This document shows, piece after piece, positions 16,964 to 25,269 of a DNA stretch of 32,992 bases. The stretch's first letter is position 1. Each line of letters begins with the position of its first letter. The translations under genes were made by a program, and so were the position numbers. The notes below the pieces were generated by a model, which saw nothing but the letters and a program-made list of their open reading frames with translations, had not been told where the DNA came from and searched no databases. Source of the DNA: an uncultured beta proteobacterium (lineage in GTDB: Bacteria; Pseudomonadota; Gammaproteobacteria; Burkholderiales; Burkholderiaceae_C). The stretch is from NCBI GenBank assembly GCA_903951445.1, contig CAJBBZ010000203.1:1-32992 (forward strand), written 5' to 3'.

Positions 16964-17942
16964 CAGTCAGCCGCCGCTTTTGCAAGTGCGTGATCTACAA
17001 GTCCATTTCCCGGTGCGCATTCCGGGTGCCTGGCCCTGGGCTCACTTAGGAAAGGTTAAAGCCGTTGACGGTGTGTCCTTTGACCTGCACGCAGGCGAAA
17101 CCTTGGGTGTGGTCGGCGAGTCAGGGTGTGGCAAGTCCACCTTGGCGCGTGCTTTGCTCAACCTGCATCCTGCTACTGCGGGCAGCATCGTGTGGAATGG
17201 CAAGCAAATGGTTGGCGCCTCCAAGCCCGATTGGATGGCGGTGCGCAAAGACATACAAATGGTGTTTCAGGATCCGCTGGCAAGCCTGAACCCACGCATG
17301 ACAGCGGGACAGATTATTGGCGAGCCGCTGCGCATCCACCGCCCCGATGTATCCGCGGCTGATCGGGCGCAAAATGTACGCGCCCTGATGGATCGTGTGG
17401 GTTTGACGGCGCAGCAAGTCAATCGCTATCCGCATGAATTTTCCGGGGGGCAGTGCCAGCGCATCGGTATTGCACGCGCCTTGATATTGGAGCCCCAACT
17501 CGTGGTCTGCGATGAGCCGGTGTCCGCTTTGGACGTTTCGATTCAGGCGCAAATTGTGAATTTACTAGCTGAGTTGCAAAAGGACTTGGGCCTGGCGCTC
17601 TTGTTCATCGCGCATGACTTGGCGGTGGTGCGCCATATCAGTCAGCGGGTGATGGTGATGTACTTAGGCCGCACCATGGAAATCGCCAGCCGCGAGGCGC
17701 TGTACAGCGCAGCGCGCCACCCCTACTCCCGCGCACTGCTTTCTGCCATTCCCATTTTGGACCCGGAGATCGAGCGCAGTCGTGCCAGGCAATTGTTGGA
17801 GGGCGAATTGCCCTCGCCCTTGAATCCGCCTTCGGGATGTGTTTTTCGTACGCGTTGCCCCCTTGCACAGGCGCAGTGCGCTCAGCGCGTTCCGCCGGTT
17901 CAATCCGATTCGGATGGGCACAGCCACGCCTGCTTGCTCTAA
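16956..17942 (+). CDS. oppF: Oligopeptide ABC transporter ATPase OppF
   Basis: A 328-residue ATPase that pairs with OppD. Walker A is GESGCGKS (54-61). The signature is FSGGQCQRIG, and this Cys in place of Arg is shared with E. coli OppF and so is not a defect. Walker B is LVVCDEP and the switch His is in FIAHDLA. The C-terminal LLEGELPSPLNPPSGCVFRTRCP is a hallmark of OppF, with the clustered cysteines. The start ATG at 16956 overlaps the end of oppD and has AGGGG upstream. It is the last gene of the operon. Confidence 0.95.
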   Translation: MFNSQPPLLQVRDLQVHFPVRIPGAWPWAHLGKVKAVDGVSFDLHAGETLGVVGESGCGKSTLARALLNLHPATAGSIVWNGKQMVGASKPDWMAVRKDIQMVFQDPLASLNPRMTAGQIIGEPLRIHRPDVSAADRAQNVRALMDRVGLTAQQVNRYPHEFSGGQCQRIGIARALILEPQLVVCDEPVSALDVSIQAQIVNLLAELQKDLGLALLFIAHDLAVVRHISQRVMVMYLGRTMEIASREALYSAARHPYSRALLSAIPILDPEIERSRARQLLEGELPSPLNPPSGCVFRTRCPLAQAQCAQRVPPVQSDSDGHSHACLL

Positions 17943-17963
17943 ATCTGCGGAATGGAAGCTAAA

Positions 17964-17980
17964 GGCATGGACCCCATGCC
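17964..17980 (+). terminator. Weak hairpin after oppF, possible terminator
   Basis: The stem GGCATGG/CCATGCC with an ACC loop lies 22 bp after the oppF stop. There is no proper T-run (AATGCGTTTC follows), so rho-independent termination is uncertain. Confidence 0.35.
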
Positions 17981-18031
17981 AATGCGTTTCAGCAAGGTTC
18001 CTGTATCGCCGTGGCTAAGCCTGGGTTGAGT

Positions 18032-18064
18032 TAGCTGGCGAAGGCCGGTGTAAGTTCGCCACTA
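18032..18064. other. Hairpin between convergent oppF and purM
   Basis: TGGCGAA...TTCGCCA (7 bp) extended by TAG/CTA across a bulged C, with a 12-base loop. It lies between the 3' ends of two converging genes. It may stabilise or terminate either transcript. There is no T-run. Confidence 0.35.
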
Positions 18065-18077
18065 GCCCCTCAGTCCC

Positions 18078-19130
18078 CTAGCCCACGGTTACCTTGGCCG
18101 CTCCCGCTTGCGCCTGCACAATCGTCCCGATCTCGTACACCGCCTCCCCCGCATCGCGCAGCGTTTGGGCGCAAGCGGCGGCATGGGCGGCGTCGATGAC
18201 GACCACCATGCCGATGCCATTGTTAAAAGTGCGGTTCATTTCCACGTCGTCAATCCCGGCGGTGTTTTGTAGCCAGGCGAAGAGCTCGGTTTGCGGCCAG
18301 CTGCCTTTAACTAGCTGGGCGGCGCAGTCAACGGGCAGCACGCGTGGAATGTTTTCCAGCAAACCGCCGCCGGTAATATGGGCCAGCGCCTTGATGGGGT
18401 GCGCGGCCAGCGCGGCCAGCACGTTTTTCACGTACAAGCGGGTCGGCTCCAACAAGGCGTGCTTAAAGGCTTTTCCATCCAAGGTGGCGGGCAATTGTTC
18501 GGCGGCGCGCTCAATGCATTTGCGCACCAGACTAAAACCATTGGAATGCACGCCGCTGGAAGCCAGGCCCAGCACCACGTCGCCCGGCTTCACATCCGCG
18601 CCGCTCAAGATTTTGGATTTTTCGACCGCGCCCACCGCAAATCCGGCCAAGTCGTATTCGCCCGCCGGGTACATGCCTGGCATTTCCGCGGTTTCGCCGC
18701 CGATCAGCGCGCAGCCCGACAGCTCGCAGCCCTTGGCAATCCCGCCGATCACTGCTGCTGCCGTGTCCACGTCCAGCTTGCCGCAGGCAAAGTAGTCCAG
18801 AAAAAACAAGGGTTCGGCGCCTTGCACCAGCACATCGTTGACGCTCATGGCCACCAAGTCGATGCCCACGGTGTCGTGCATATTCCATTCAAACGCGAGT
18901 TTGAGCTTGGTGCCCACGCCATCGGTGCCGCTGACCAACACCGGCTCTTTGTAGCGCTTGGGCACCTCAAACAGCGCGCCAAAACCGCCAATGCCCGCCA
19001 GCACGCCTTCGCGCATGGTTTTGCGCGCCAAGGGCTTGATACGCTCGACCAATGCATCCCCGGCGTCGATATCCACACCCGCAGACTTGTAGGACAAAGG
19101 GCTGGCGGCGGGCGGGGGCGAAGTGGTCAT
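18078..19130 (-). CDS. purM: Phosphoribosylformylglycinamidine cyclo-ligase (AIR synthetase)
   Basis: A 350-residue enzyme that closes the imidazole ring of FGAM using ATP to give AIR in purine biosynthesis. It has [21 protein letters not shown] near the start, the [14 protein letters not shown] motif (about 67-80), [26 protein letters not shown] and [14 protein letters not shown], all conserved. No clear Shine-Dalgarno precedes the ATG at 19130. The adjoining GC-rich sequence on the minus strand is plain. It diverges from the AI-2E-type permease and converges with oppF. This purM-permease-hda neighbourhood is common in Burkholderiales. Confidence 0.96.
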   Translation of the reverse strand: MTTSPPPAASPLSYKSAGVDIDAGDALVERIKPLARKTMREGVLAGIGGFGALFEVPKRYKEPVLVSGTDGVGTKLKLAFEWNMHDTVGIDLVAMSVNDVLVQGAEPLFFLDYFACGKLDVDTAAAVIGGIAKGCELSGCALIGGETAEMPGMYPAGEYDLAGFAVGAVEKSKILSGADVKPGDVVLGLASSGVHSNGFSLVRKCIERAAEQLPATLDGKAFKHALLEPTRLYVKNVLAALAAHPIKALAHITGGGLLENIPRVLPVDCAAQLVKGSWPQTELFAWLQNTAGIDDVEMNRTFNNGIGMVVVIDAAHAAACAQTLRDAGEAVYEIGTIVQAQAGAAKVTVG

Positions 19131-19171
19131 GGAATGGGCGGGGCTGGGGCAGGCGTGCCTGCGAGAGGGGA

Positions 19172-19188
19172 ATCGGGGCGCGCCCGAT
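19172..19188. promoter_or_regulatory. Palindrome ATCGGG-N5-CCCGAT in the purM / AI-2E divergent gap
   Basis: A perfect 6-bp inverted repeat with a 5-base centre (GCGCG), 41 bp upstream of the purM start and 52 bp upstream of the permease TTG. It could be an operator serving both genes. It does not match the E. coli PurR box (ACGCAAACGTTTGCGT). Confidence 0.3.
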
Positions 19189-19240
19189 AGAATCAGCCTT
19201 CGATTTTACGGTCTTACCCCAGCCCCCTTTTGGAGAAGCA

Positions 19241-20317
19241 TTGACGGACTCCCAAAAAAGCGCCGCCGCCTGGGCTGCCCTCATTGCCTTTTGCGTGCTG
19301 ACCCTATGGTTGCTGGCGCCGGTGCTGGCGCCTTTTGTCGCCGCTGCCGTGCTGGCCTACGCGCTCACCCCCTTGGTCGATTGGCTGGATGCCCGCTTAC
19401 GCGGTACGCTGCCCCGCGTGCTGGCGGTGGTACTAGTGGAGTTGCTGGTTTTAGTGCTTTTGGTGGGCTTGGTGCTGCTGCTGGTGCCGATTCTGGTCAA
19501 AGAAATACCGCTGATGCGCGAGCAACTGCCTGGCTTTTTGGAGCAGCTCAATGCCGCCATCCAGCCCATATTGGGCAAACTGGGGCTGCAGTTCAGCCTC
19601 GAGCCCGCAGGTATCAAAGCCTTTGTCATGACCTACCTGAGCGCCAATGTGGAAGACGTGATGGGCTCCTTCCTTTCCTCCATCAAACTGGGTGGCAGCG
19701 CCGCATTGGCGGTGGCTGGCAATTTGGTGCTGATTCCCGTGGTTTTGTTTTATTTGCTCATGGACTGGGACCGTTTTATGGTCGGCTTGCGCACCCTCAT
19801 CCCGCCGCGCTACCGCGAGAACACCCAAAGCTTTCTGGTCGATGCCGACCAGGTACTGGGCGAATACCTGCGTGGGCAACTGGTGGTGATGGGCGTGCTG
19901 GCGGTGTACTACAGCGTGGCCCTGGCCTTGTTTGGTTTGGATCTGGCGCTGCCCATAGGCGCCTTTACCGGCCTGGCGGTGTTTGTGCCTTATCTAGGTT
20001 TTGGGCTGGGTATGGTGCTGGCGCTGCTGGCTGGGCTGCTGGAGTTTTCGGCCACTTCTGGCCCTTCGTATGCCCTGACCATGGTGGCGGTGGTCTTTGG
20101 CCTGGGCCAGGTGCTGGAAAGTTTTTTCCTCACCCCGCGCTTGGTGGGCGAGCGCATCGGCCTGCACCCGCTGGCCGTCATCTTTGCGCTCATGGCCTTT
20201 GGCCAGGTGTTTGGCTTTGTCGGCATTTTGGTGGCTTTGCCGGCCAGTGCCGTGTTGCTGGTTGCTATACGCCGATTGCGCAATAGCTACATGGCCAGTG
20301 GCCTGTACCAGCGCTAA
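19241..20317 (+). CDS. AI-2E family transporter-like membrane protein
   Basis: A 358-residue protein of the AI-2E/PerM (TqsA-like) family, with about 7-8 hydrophobic segments. The family name comes from one reported autoinducer-2 exporter; most members have no proven substrate. The start is the TTG at 19241 with GGAG at a good distance. The frame stays open upstream to 19052, but that part overlaps purM on the opposite strand and is not typical. Typical features are LAYALTPLVDWLDARLRG, PRYRENTQSFLVDADQVLGEYLRGQL and the C-terminal LVGERIGLHPLAVIFALMAFGQ. hda follows after 9 bp. Confidence 0.88.
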   Translation: MTDSQKSAAAWAALIAFCVLTLWLLAPVLAPFVAAAVLAYALTPLVDWLDARLRGTLPRVLAVVLVELLVLVLLVGLVLLLVPILVKEIPLMREQLPGFLEQLNAAIQPILGKLGLQFSLEPAGIKAFVMTYLSANVEDVMGSFLSSIKLGGSAALAVAGNLVLIPVVLFYLLMDWDRFMVGLRTLIPPRYRENTQSFLVDADQVLGEYLRGQLVVMGVLAVYYSVALALFGLDLALPIGAFTGLAVFVPYLGFGLGMVLALLAGLLEFSATSGPSYALTMVAVVFGLGQVLESFFLTPRLVGERIGLHPLAVIFALMAFGQVFGFVGILVALPASAVLLVAIRRLRNSYMASGLYQR

Positions 20318-20326
20318 TCCATGGTG

Positions 20327-21010
20327 ATGCGGCAAATCGCGCTCGACATTGCCATGCCCGGCCCGGCGACGCTGGACAATTTTTTCCCCGGCCCCAATAG
20401 CGCCGTCCATGCGCACTTGCAGCGCCTGGTGCAAGGCCAGCAAGTGCCCGACGCGCTGGCCGTGCCTACCTATTTGTGGGGCCCTGAGGGAAGCGGCAAG
20501 ACGCATTTGCTGCGCGCAGTACACGAAGGCCTGCGCGCGCGCGGCGCGACTGCTGGCTGCCTGGACGCATCGGGCGCCGCGCCGCCGGAGTTTGATGAGT
20601 CCTGGGCCATGGTGTTGATGGACGATGTGCACCTCTATTCCGCTGATCAGCAGCACACCGCGTTTGGGTGGTTTGTGCAAGCGCACAGCCTGCAACGCCC
20701 GGTGCTGGCCGCTGGCAGCAGCGCACCGGCCGATTTGCTCTTGCGCGAAGACCTACGCACCCGCCTAGGCTGGGGCCATATATTTTTGATGCAGCCCTTG
20801 GGCGAAGCGCAAAGCCGTGCCGTCTTGCGCCAGGCGGCCGATGCGCGCGGCTTGTTTTTAAGCGATGAAGTGATGGACTACACCTTGCGCCGCTTCAGCC
20901 GCGACCTGGGCAGCCTGCTGGCCTTGCTCGACGAGCTAGACCGCTACGCGCTGCAAACCCAGCGCGCTATCACCATCCCCCTGATCCGTTCGATGTTGGA
21001 GAACACATGA
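20327..21010 (+). CDS. hda: DnaA regulatory inactivator Hda
   Basis: A 227-residue DnaA-related AAA+ protein without the DNA-binding domain. With the DNA-loaded sliding clamp it stimulates ATP hydrolysis by DnaA after initiation, preventing re-initiation. The N-terminal QIALDI fits the clamp-binding motif. Walker A is GPEGSGKT, Walker B is MVLMDDVHL, and the arginine-finger context is DLRTRLGWGHIF. I chose the ATG at 20327 (MRQIALDI), though the ATG at 20321 and a GTG between are also in frame. Its stop overlaps the next start (ATGA), so the HAD protein is probably co-translated. Confidence 0.9.
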   Translation: MRQIALDIAMPGPATLDNFFPGPNSAVHAHLQRLVQGQQVPDALAVPTYLWGPEGSGKTHLLRAVHEGLRARGATAGCLDASGAAPPEFDESWAMVLMDDVHLYSADQQHTAFGWFVQAHSLQRPVLAAGSSAPADLLLREDLRTRLGWGHIFLMQPLGEAQSRAVLRQAADARGLFLSDEVMDYTLRRFSRDLGSLLALLDELDRYALQTQRAITIPLIRSMLENT

Positions 21011-21693
21011 GTTTGCCCAAGCTGGCCCTGTTTGACCTGGACCACACGCTAATCCCTTTTGATTCCGATTACAGCTGGGGCCAGTTCGTTTCCCGCCTGG
21101 GCTGGACCGACCCGGTGGAGCACACACGGCGAAACGATATTTTTTATGCCCAATACAAAGCCGGGACCTTGGACATTTTTGAATACGCCCGTTTTGCTAC
21201 CGCCGCATTTGTAGAGCGGGGCGAAGCGGCGGCGCAGCAGGCACATGCGCGCTACATGGAAGAAGTCGTCAAGCCCGGCCTTTTACCGCAAGCCTTTGAA
21301 TTGGTGCGCCAGCACAAAGCCGAAGGCGCCACCGTGATTGTGGTGACGGCGACCAATGAATTTGTCACCCGCCCGATTGCTGCTGCCCTAGGCGCGGACG
21401 AATTAATGGCTGTCGATTTGCAGCGCGACACTGCGCCCGGCGGCAGCGGCTGGTTTACCGGCGAAGTGCGCGGTGTGCCCAGCTTTCGCGAAGGCAAGGT
21501 GGCGCGGGTCGAGGCCTGGCTGGCTGCGCGTAATTTAGGCTGGCAAGATGTACACAGCACGTTTTACTCGGACTCGATCAACGACCTGCCGCTCTTAGAA
21601 AAAGCCAATGTGCCAGTGGCCACCAACCCGGATGAGCCGCTGCGCGCAATCGCCCAGGCGCGCGGATGGCGCATACTCGAACTCTTCGCCTAA
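21007..21693 (+). CDS. HAD-superfamily phosphatase, subfamily IB (SerB-like)
   Basis: A 228-residue cytoplasmic hydrolase of the HAD subfamily IB, with the nucleophile D10 and D12 in FDLDHTLIP, the motif II threonine in VVTATN, and the motif III/IV FYSDSINDLPLL. The relatives include phosphoserine phosphatases and other phosphomonoesterases; the true substrate is unknown. In Burkholderiales it usually stands between hda and pcnB, which also holds here (overlap of 4 bp with hda, 52 bp before pcnB). Confidence 0.9.
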   Translation: MSLPKLALFDLDHTLIPFDSDYSWGQFVSRLGWTDPVEHTRRNDIFYAQYKAGTLDIFEYARFATAAFVERGEAAAQQAHARYMEEVVKPGLLPQAFELVRQHKAEGATVIVVTATNEFVTRPIAAALGADELMAVDLQRDTAPGGSGWFTGEVRGVPSFREGKVARVEAWLAARNLGWQDVHSTFYSDSINDLPLLEKANVPVATNPDEPLRAIAQARGWRILELFA

Positions 21694-21745
21694 AGGCGAC
21701 GCGCCCTATCCCCGCACACGCAGGCCCGGCGCAACCCTAGTTTTT

Positions 21746-23374
21746 ATGATCAAAAAATTTATTACAGACTTGTTGGCAAAAGCTACTGGCGGCAACACCA
21801 GTCCCGGTGGCAAACCCTCTTTGGGCAAGCGTGTGGACGTGCCGGTCAAAATCCATGGCATAGACCCCTCGCTCGTCGATGAGCGCGCCGCCAATGTGGT
21901 GCGTACTTTGCAAGACGCCGGTTATGTGGCCTATATCGTGGGCGGCGCGGTGCGCGATTTGTTGCTGGGCCTGCGCCCCAAAGACTTTGATGTCGCCACT
22001 GACGCCACGCCCGAGCAGGTCAAGTCCTTGTTCCGCCGCGCCTTCATCATTGGGCGGCGCTTTCGCATCGTGCATGTGGTCTATGGCCGTGGACGCGAGC
22101 ATGAAGTGATCGAGGTCTCCACCTTCCGCGCCCATTTGGACAATGCCGCTGCCGAGCAAGTGGCGGGCAATGAAAAAACCAGCAAGAGCGAGCTGGCCGG
22201 TATGAAGCATGCAGTGGACTCCACCGGCCGCGTACTGCGCGATAACGTCTGGGGCCCGCAAGAAGAAGACGCGGTGCGCCGCGATTTCACCATCAACGCG
22301 ATGTACTACGACCCGCAAACGCAAGTGCTGGTCGATTACCACGGCGGCATCAAAGATGCCAAAAACAAAACCCTCAAGATGATTGGCGACGCCGGTGTGC
22401 GCTACCGCGAAGACCCGGTACGCATCATCCGCGCGGTGCGCTTTGCGGCCAAGTTGGCGCCGCTGGGCTTTAAGGTGGACAGCAAAACCGCAGCGCCTTT
22501 GCACAAATGCCTGCCACTGCTGGCCGATGTGCCGCAAAGCCGTTTGTTTGACGAAATGCTCAAGCTCTTGCAAACCGGGCATGCGCTGGCCTCGATTGCG
22601 CAATTGCGCAAGCTGGGGCTGGAGCGCGGTATATACCCCTTGCTCGACCTGGTGGTGGAGCGCGCCGACCACGCGTTTGTCACCACCGCTTTGCAAGACA
22701 CCGACCGCCGCGTGGGCGAGGGCAAACCGGTAGCACCCAGCTTTTTATTGGCCTGCGTACTCTGGGCCGATGTGCGAGATGGCTGGGCCGCGCGCCAGGC
22801 CGAGGGCCAGCACGCGCACCCGGCTTTGCAGGACGCGATTGACGATGTGTTTAACGCCCGCATTGGCGATGTGTCCGGGCGTGGCAAGTTGGCCGCCGAT
22901 ATGCGCGAGATTTGGATGATGCAGCCGCGCTTTGAAAAACGCGTGGGCAGTGCACCTTTTGGTCTGGTGCAGCAAGAGCGCTTTCGCGCCGCCTTTGACT
23001 TTATGCGCCTGCGCGCCGACATTGGCGAAGTGGACGAAGTGCTGGCTGACTGGTGGCAAGAATTCTCCACCGGCGACGATGCCATGCGCGAAGACTTGGT
23101 GGACCAGGTGCGCAAAGAAAACCTCAAGCGCCCGCGTGCGGTGCGCGCACCCCGTCCTGCGTCCGCGCCGCGCCGCGCGTCTGGCGATGACACCGCCAGC
23201 GGTGATAGAGCGCAGGCCCAGCCTGCTGACTCTGCACAAGGTGCAAGCGGTGAAGAAGCGGCTTATGACGATGCGGGCGACGCGCCCAAAAAACGCCGTC
23301 GCCGCCGTCGCGGTGGTGCCGGTCGCGCAGCGGGCGACGGCCTAGCGCAGGGCGGCCCTGCCGATTCCAACTAA
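21746..23374 (+). CDS. pcnB: Poly(A) polymerase I
   Basis: A 542-residue nucleotidyltransferase that adds 3' poly(A) tails to RNA, marking it for decay. GGAVRDLLLG at about 66-75 and the metal-binding D80/D82 of DFDVATD lie in the catalytic core. The segment IIGRRFRIVHV matches the signature used to tell poly(A) polymerases from CCA-adding enzymes. The C terminus (about 465-542) is Ala/Asp-rich with a KKRRRRRR block, likely an RNA-binding tail. I chose the ATG at 21746, though the frame stays open 46 codons upstream into the end of the HAD gene. folK follows after 12 bp. Confidence 0.94.
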   Translation: MIKKFITDLLAKATGGNTSPGGKPSLGKRVDVPVKIHGIDPSLVDERAANVVRTLQDAGYVAYIVGGAVRDLLLGLRPKDFDVATDATPEQVKSLFRRAFIIGRRFRIVHVVYGRGREHEVIEVSTFRAHLDNAAAEQVAGNEKTSKSELAGMKHAVDSTGRVLRDNVWGPQEEDAVRRDFTINAMYYDPQTQVLVDYHGGIKDAKNKTLKMIGDAGVRYREDPVRIIRAVRFAAKLAPLGFKVDSKTAAPLHKCLPLLADVPQSRLFDEMLKLLQTGHALASIAQLRKLGLERGIYPLLDLVVERADHAFVTTALQDTDRRVGEGKPVAPSFLLACVLWADVRDGWAARQAEGQHAHPALQDAIDDVFNARIGDVSGRGKLAADMREIWMMQPRFEKRVGSAPFGLVQQERFRAAFDFMRLRADIGEVDEVLADWWQEFSTGDDAMREDLVDQVRKENLKRPRAVRAPRPASAPRRASGDDTASGDRAQAQPADSAQGASGEEAAYDDAGDAPKKRRRRRRGGAGRAAGDGLAQGGPADSN

Positions 23375-23386
23375 TTAAGCCGGCCG

Positions 23387-23860
23387 ATGCGCGAGCCCCT
23401 GATTGCCACCATCGGCCTGGGTGCCAATTTGGGTGACGCACGCCAGGCGGTACAAGACGCCATGCAGGCCATTGCCACTTTTGAACACTGCCAGTTGCAT
23501 GCTGCATCCCCGCTGTACCGCAGCGCGCCAGTGGATTCCAGCGGCCCGGATTACTTCAATGCGGTGATGCAAATTTCCACGCGCCTGAGTGCTCCCGATT
23601 TGCTAGACCGCTTGCACCAATTGGAGCGCGGTGCCGGGCGCGAGCGGCCCTACCGCAACGCGCCGCGCACCCTGGATTTGGACATCTTGCTCTATGGCGC
23701 AGCGCGCATCGACAGCCCTCGCCTGAGCGTGCCGCATCCGCGCATGCGCCAGCGGGCTTTTGTGTTGCGTCCTTTGGCCGACATCGCGCCTGCTTTGGTT
23801 AGCGCGCAGGAATTGCAAGCGGTGGCTGACCAGGCGATCGAAAAAGTATGCATTTGGTAG
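23387..23860 (+). CDS. folK: HPPK, folate-biosynthesis pyrophosphokinase
   Basis: A 157-residue 2-amino-4-hydroxy-6-hydroxymethyldihydropteridine diphosphokinase. It transfers pyrophosphate from ATP to the pterin in folate synthesis. GLGANLGD near the start, YFNAVMQI, and the RTLDLDILLYG motif with the Mg-binding D97 and D99 are diagnostic, and PHPRMRQRAFVLRPLADIAP is conserved. It follows pcnB closely, the classic order in Burkholderiales. Confidence 0.95.
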   Translation: MREPLIATIGLGANLGDARQAVQDAMQAIATFEHCQLHAASPLYRSAPVDSSGPDYFNAVMQISTRLSAPDLLDRLHQLERGAGRERPYRNAPRTLDLDILLYGAARIDSPRLSVPHPRMRQRAFVLRPLADIAPALVSAQELQAVADQAIEKVCIW

Positions 23861-23900
23861 GGGCAAGCCGCCTGAGCCCCGAAGCGCCTTAGTATTCGCC

Positions 23901-24842
23901 ATGCCCACCCCTTTGACCGCCCTGCCACCTTTGCCCCCTGCGCTGGACGCTGGGCGACGGGTGATAGACACTGCGGTAGGGCGTATTCATATCTACGAAT
24001 CCAAGCCGCAAGACGCTGCACCGGGCTTACCGCCGCTGTTGTTAATCCACAGTGTCAATGCCGCCGCCTCGGCTGCGGAAGTGCGGCCATTGTTCGAACA
24101 TTACCGCCATGAGCGGCTGGTGGTGGCTATCGAGTTGCCCGGCTATGGCTTTTCGGAGCGTGACGACCGCATATACACGCCGCGCTTGATGACAGATGCA
24201 ATTCACGCCGTGCTAGACCTCTTAGCCTGCGAGCAAGGGCCCATAGCGGTCGATGTGCTGGCCCTGTCTTTGTCCAGCGAATTTGCAGCCCGCGCCGCCA
24301 TGGAGGCGCCGCATCGCATAGCACGCCTGGCCTTGGTCAGCCCTACCGGGCTCAGCCGCTTAAAGGCACGCCGGGGCGCGCCGGGCAGCACCAACTACTT
24401 GCCACGCTTGCATGCGGTCTTGCGTTCGCCGCGCTGGTCGCAGGGCTTGTTCGATGCGCTGACCCGTCCCGCTGTCATCCGCTATTTTTTGCGCAAGACC
24501 TGGGGCTCGCCGCATATCGATCCGCAACTGTGGCCTTATTGCGTGCGCACAGCGCGGGAAGAGGGCGCGCGCTTTGCGCCTTTGTGCTTTTTGTCCATGG
24601 CCATGTTCAGCAAAGACATCCACAACGTCTATGAATCGCTGCAATGCCCGGTATGGATCTCTATGGCCTCGCGCGGCGACTTCACCGATTACCGGGGTCT
24701 GGCCTTGGTGCAAACCGCAGTCCCTTGGCAAACACACAGAGTGCCCGGCGGTGCTTTGCCTTATTTTGAGGACCTGCCCGATTTCGTAGCCCGCCTGGCA
24801 CCGTTTTGGTCTGCTGCGCCGGGGCCAGCGGCGGGCGCATAA
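23901..24842 (+). CDS. Alpha/beta-hydrolase-fold protein, atypical active site
   Basis: A 313-residue alpha/beta hydrolase. LLLIHSVNAA fits the strand-3/oxyanion region, VVAIELPGYGFSERDD the strand 4 segment, and VLALSLSSEFA the nucleophile elbow with S123, but the usual GxSxG reads A-L-S-L-S. The likely acid is D260 (SRGDFTDY). The C-terminal block GALPYFEDLPDF has Ala285 where the catalytic histidine is normally found (G-H-x-P). It may be a pseudo-enzyme or use another histidine, such as H279. I start at the ATG at 23901, though the frame is open further upstream within folK. It lies 40 bp after folK. No substrate is predicted. Confidence 0.8.
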   Translation: MPTPLTALPPLPPALDAGRRVIDTAVGRIHIYESKPQDAAPGLPPLLLIHSVNAAASAAEVRPLFEHYRHERLVVAIELPGYGFSERDDRIYTPRLMTDAIHAVLDLLACEQGPIAVDVLALSLSSEFAARAAMEAPHRIARLALVSPTGLSRLKARRGAPGSTNYLPRLHAVLRSPRWSQGLFDALTRPAVIRYFLRKTWGSPHIDPQLWPYCVRTAREEGARFAPLCFLSMAMFSKDIHNVYESLQCPVWISMASRGDFTDYRGLALVQTAVPWQTHRVPGGALPYFEDLPDFVARLAPFWSAAPGPAAGA

Positions 24843-24924
24843 TCCTAGAGGCCAAAGCTGCGCAAAGCTTAGCTGCTTGTGCAGCGTCAATCGTTGCAAA
24901 TTGTTAGATAAAAAGGAAAACCCC

Positions 24925-25164
24925 ATGGAACCCCATATCGCCCAAAAGTCCCCTTACGCCAGCAATGTGGAAGCGGGTAAAGACTATTACTGGTGCTCCT
25001 GCGGGCAAAGCAAGTCGCAACCATTTTGCGATGGCTCGCACAAAGGCAGCGCGTTCACCCCGGTGAAATACCACGCCGAAGAAACCAAGACGGTGTATTT
25101 TTGCGGTTGCAAACACAGCGCTGCCAAGCCCTTGTGTGATGGTGCGCACAAAGCACTGGCCTAA
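24925..25164 (+). CDS. Dual CDGSH-type iron-sulphur protein
   Basis: A 79-residue protein with two CDGSH [2Fe-2S] motifs in tandem. The first is C24-x-C26 through C35 and H39 (CSCG...FCDGSH); the second is C60-x-C62 through C71 and H75 (CGCK...LCDGAH). The first has Ser at the CDG[S/A]H position and the second Ala, both normal in bacteria. These proteins bind redox-active clusters by three Cys and one His; functions in bacteria are mostly unproven. The ATG at 24925 has AAAGGAAAA upstream. The frame stays open upstream to 24877. It has its own terminator. Confidence 0.92.
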   Translation: MEPHIAQKSPYASNVEAGKDYYWCSCGQSKSQPFCDGSHKGSAFTPVKYHAEETKTVYFCGCKHSAAKPLCDGAHKALA

Positions 25165-25180
25165 ATGTTGCTCCAGCAAA

Positions 25181-25206
25181 AATACCACCTTCGGGTGGCA
25201 TTTATT
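25181..25206. terminator. Bidirectional terminator between the CDGSH gene and yejF
   Basis: The stem CCACC/GGTGG with a TTCG loop is a UUCG-type tetraloop hairpin on the plus strand. On the minus strand it is followed by TATTTTTG, a good U-run for the yejABEF transcript. On plus it is followed by CATTTATTTGG. Confidence 0.75.
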
Positions 25207-25269
25207 TGGCTATAGCGCGCAGAGGATGCGATAAGCGGTTGGCGCAGTTAAAGCCTGCGTCCTAAGGGC

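Noticed and set aside
19052-19240. Upstream extension of the AI-2E-type frame
   Set aside because: It overlaps purM on the other strand and is Arg/Gly-rich. The TTG at 19241 has a good GGAG ribosome-binding sequence.
21608-21745. 46-codon N-terminal extension of pcnB
   Set aside because: It overlaps the HAD gene and has shadow-like composition. The ATG at 21746 gives the family's N terminus.
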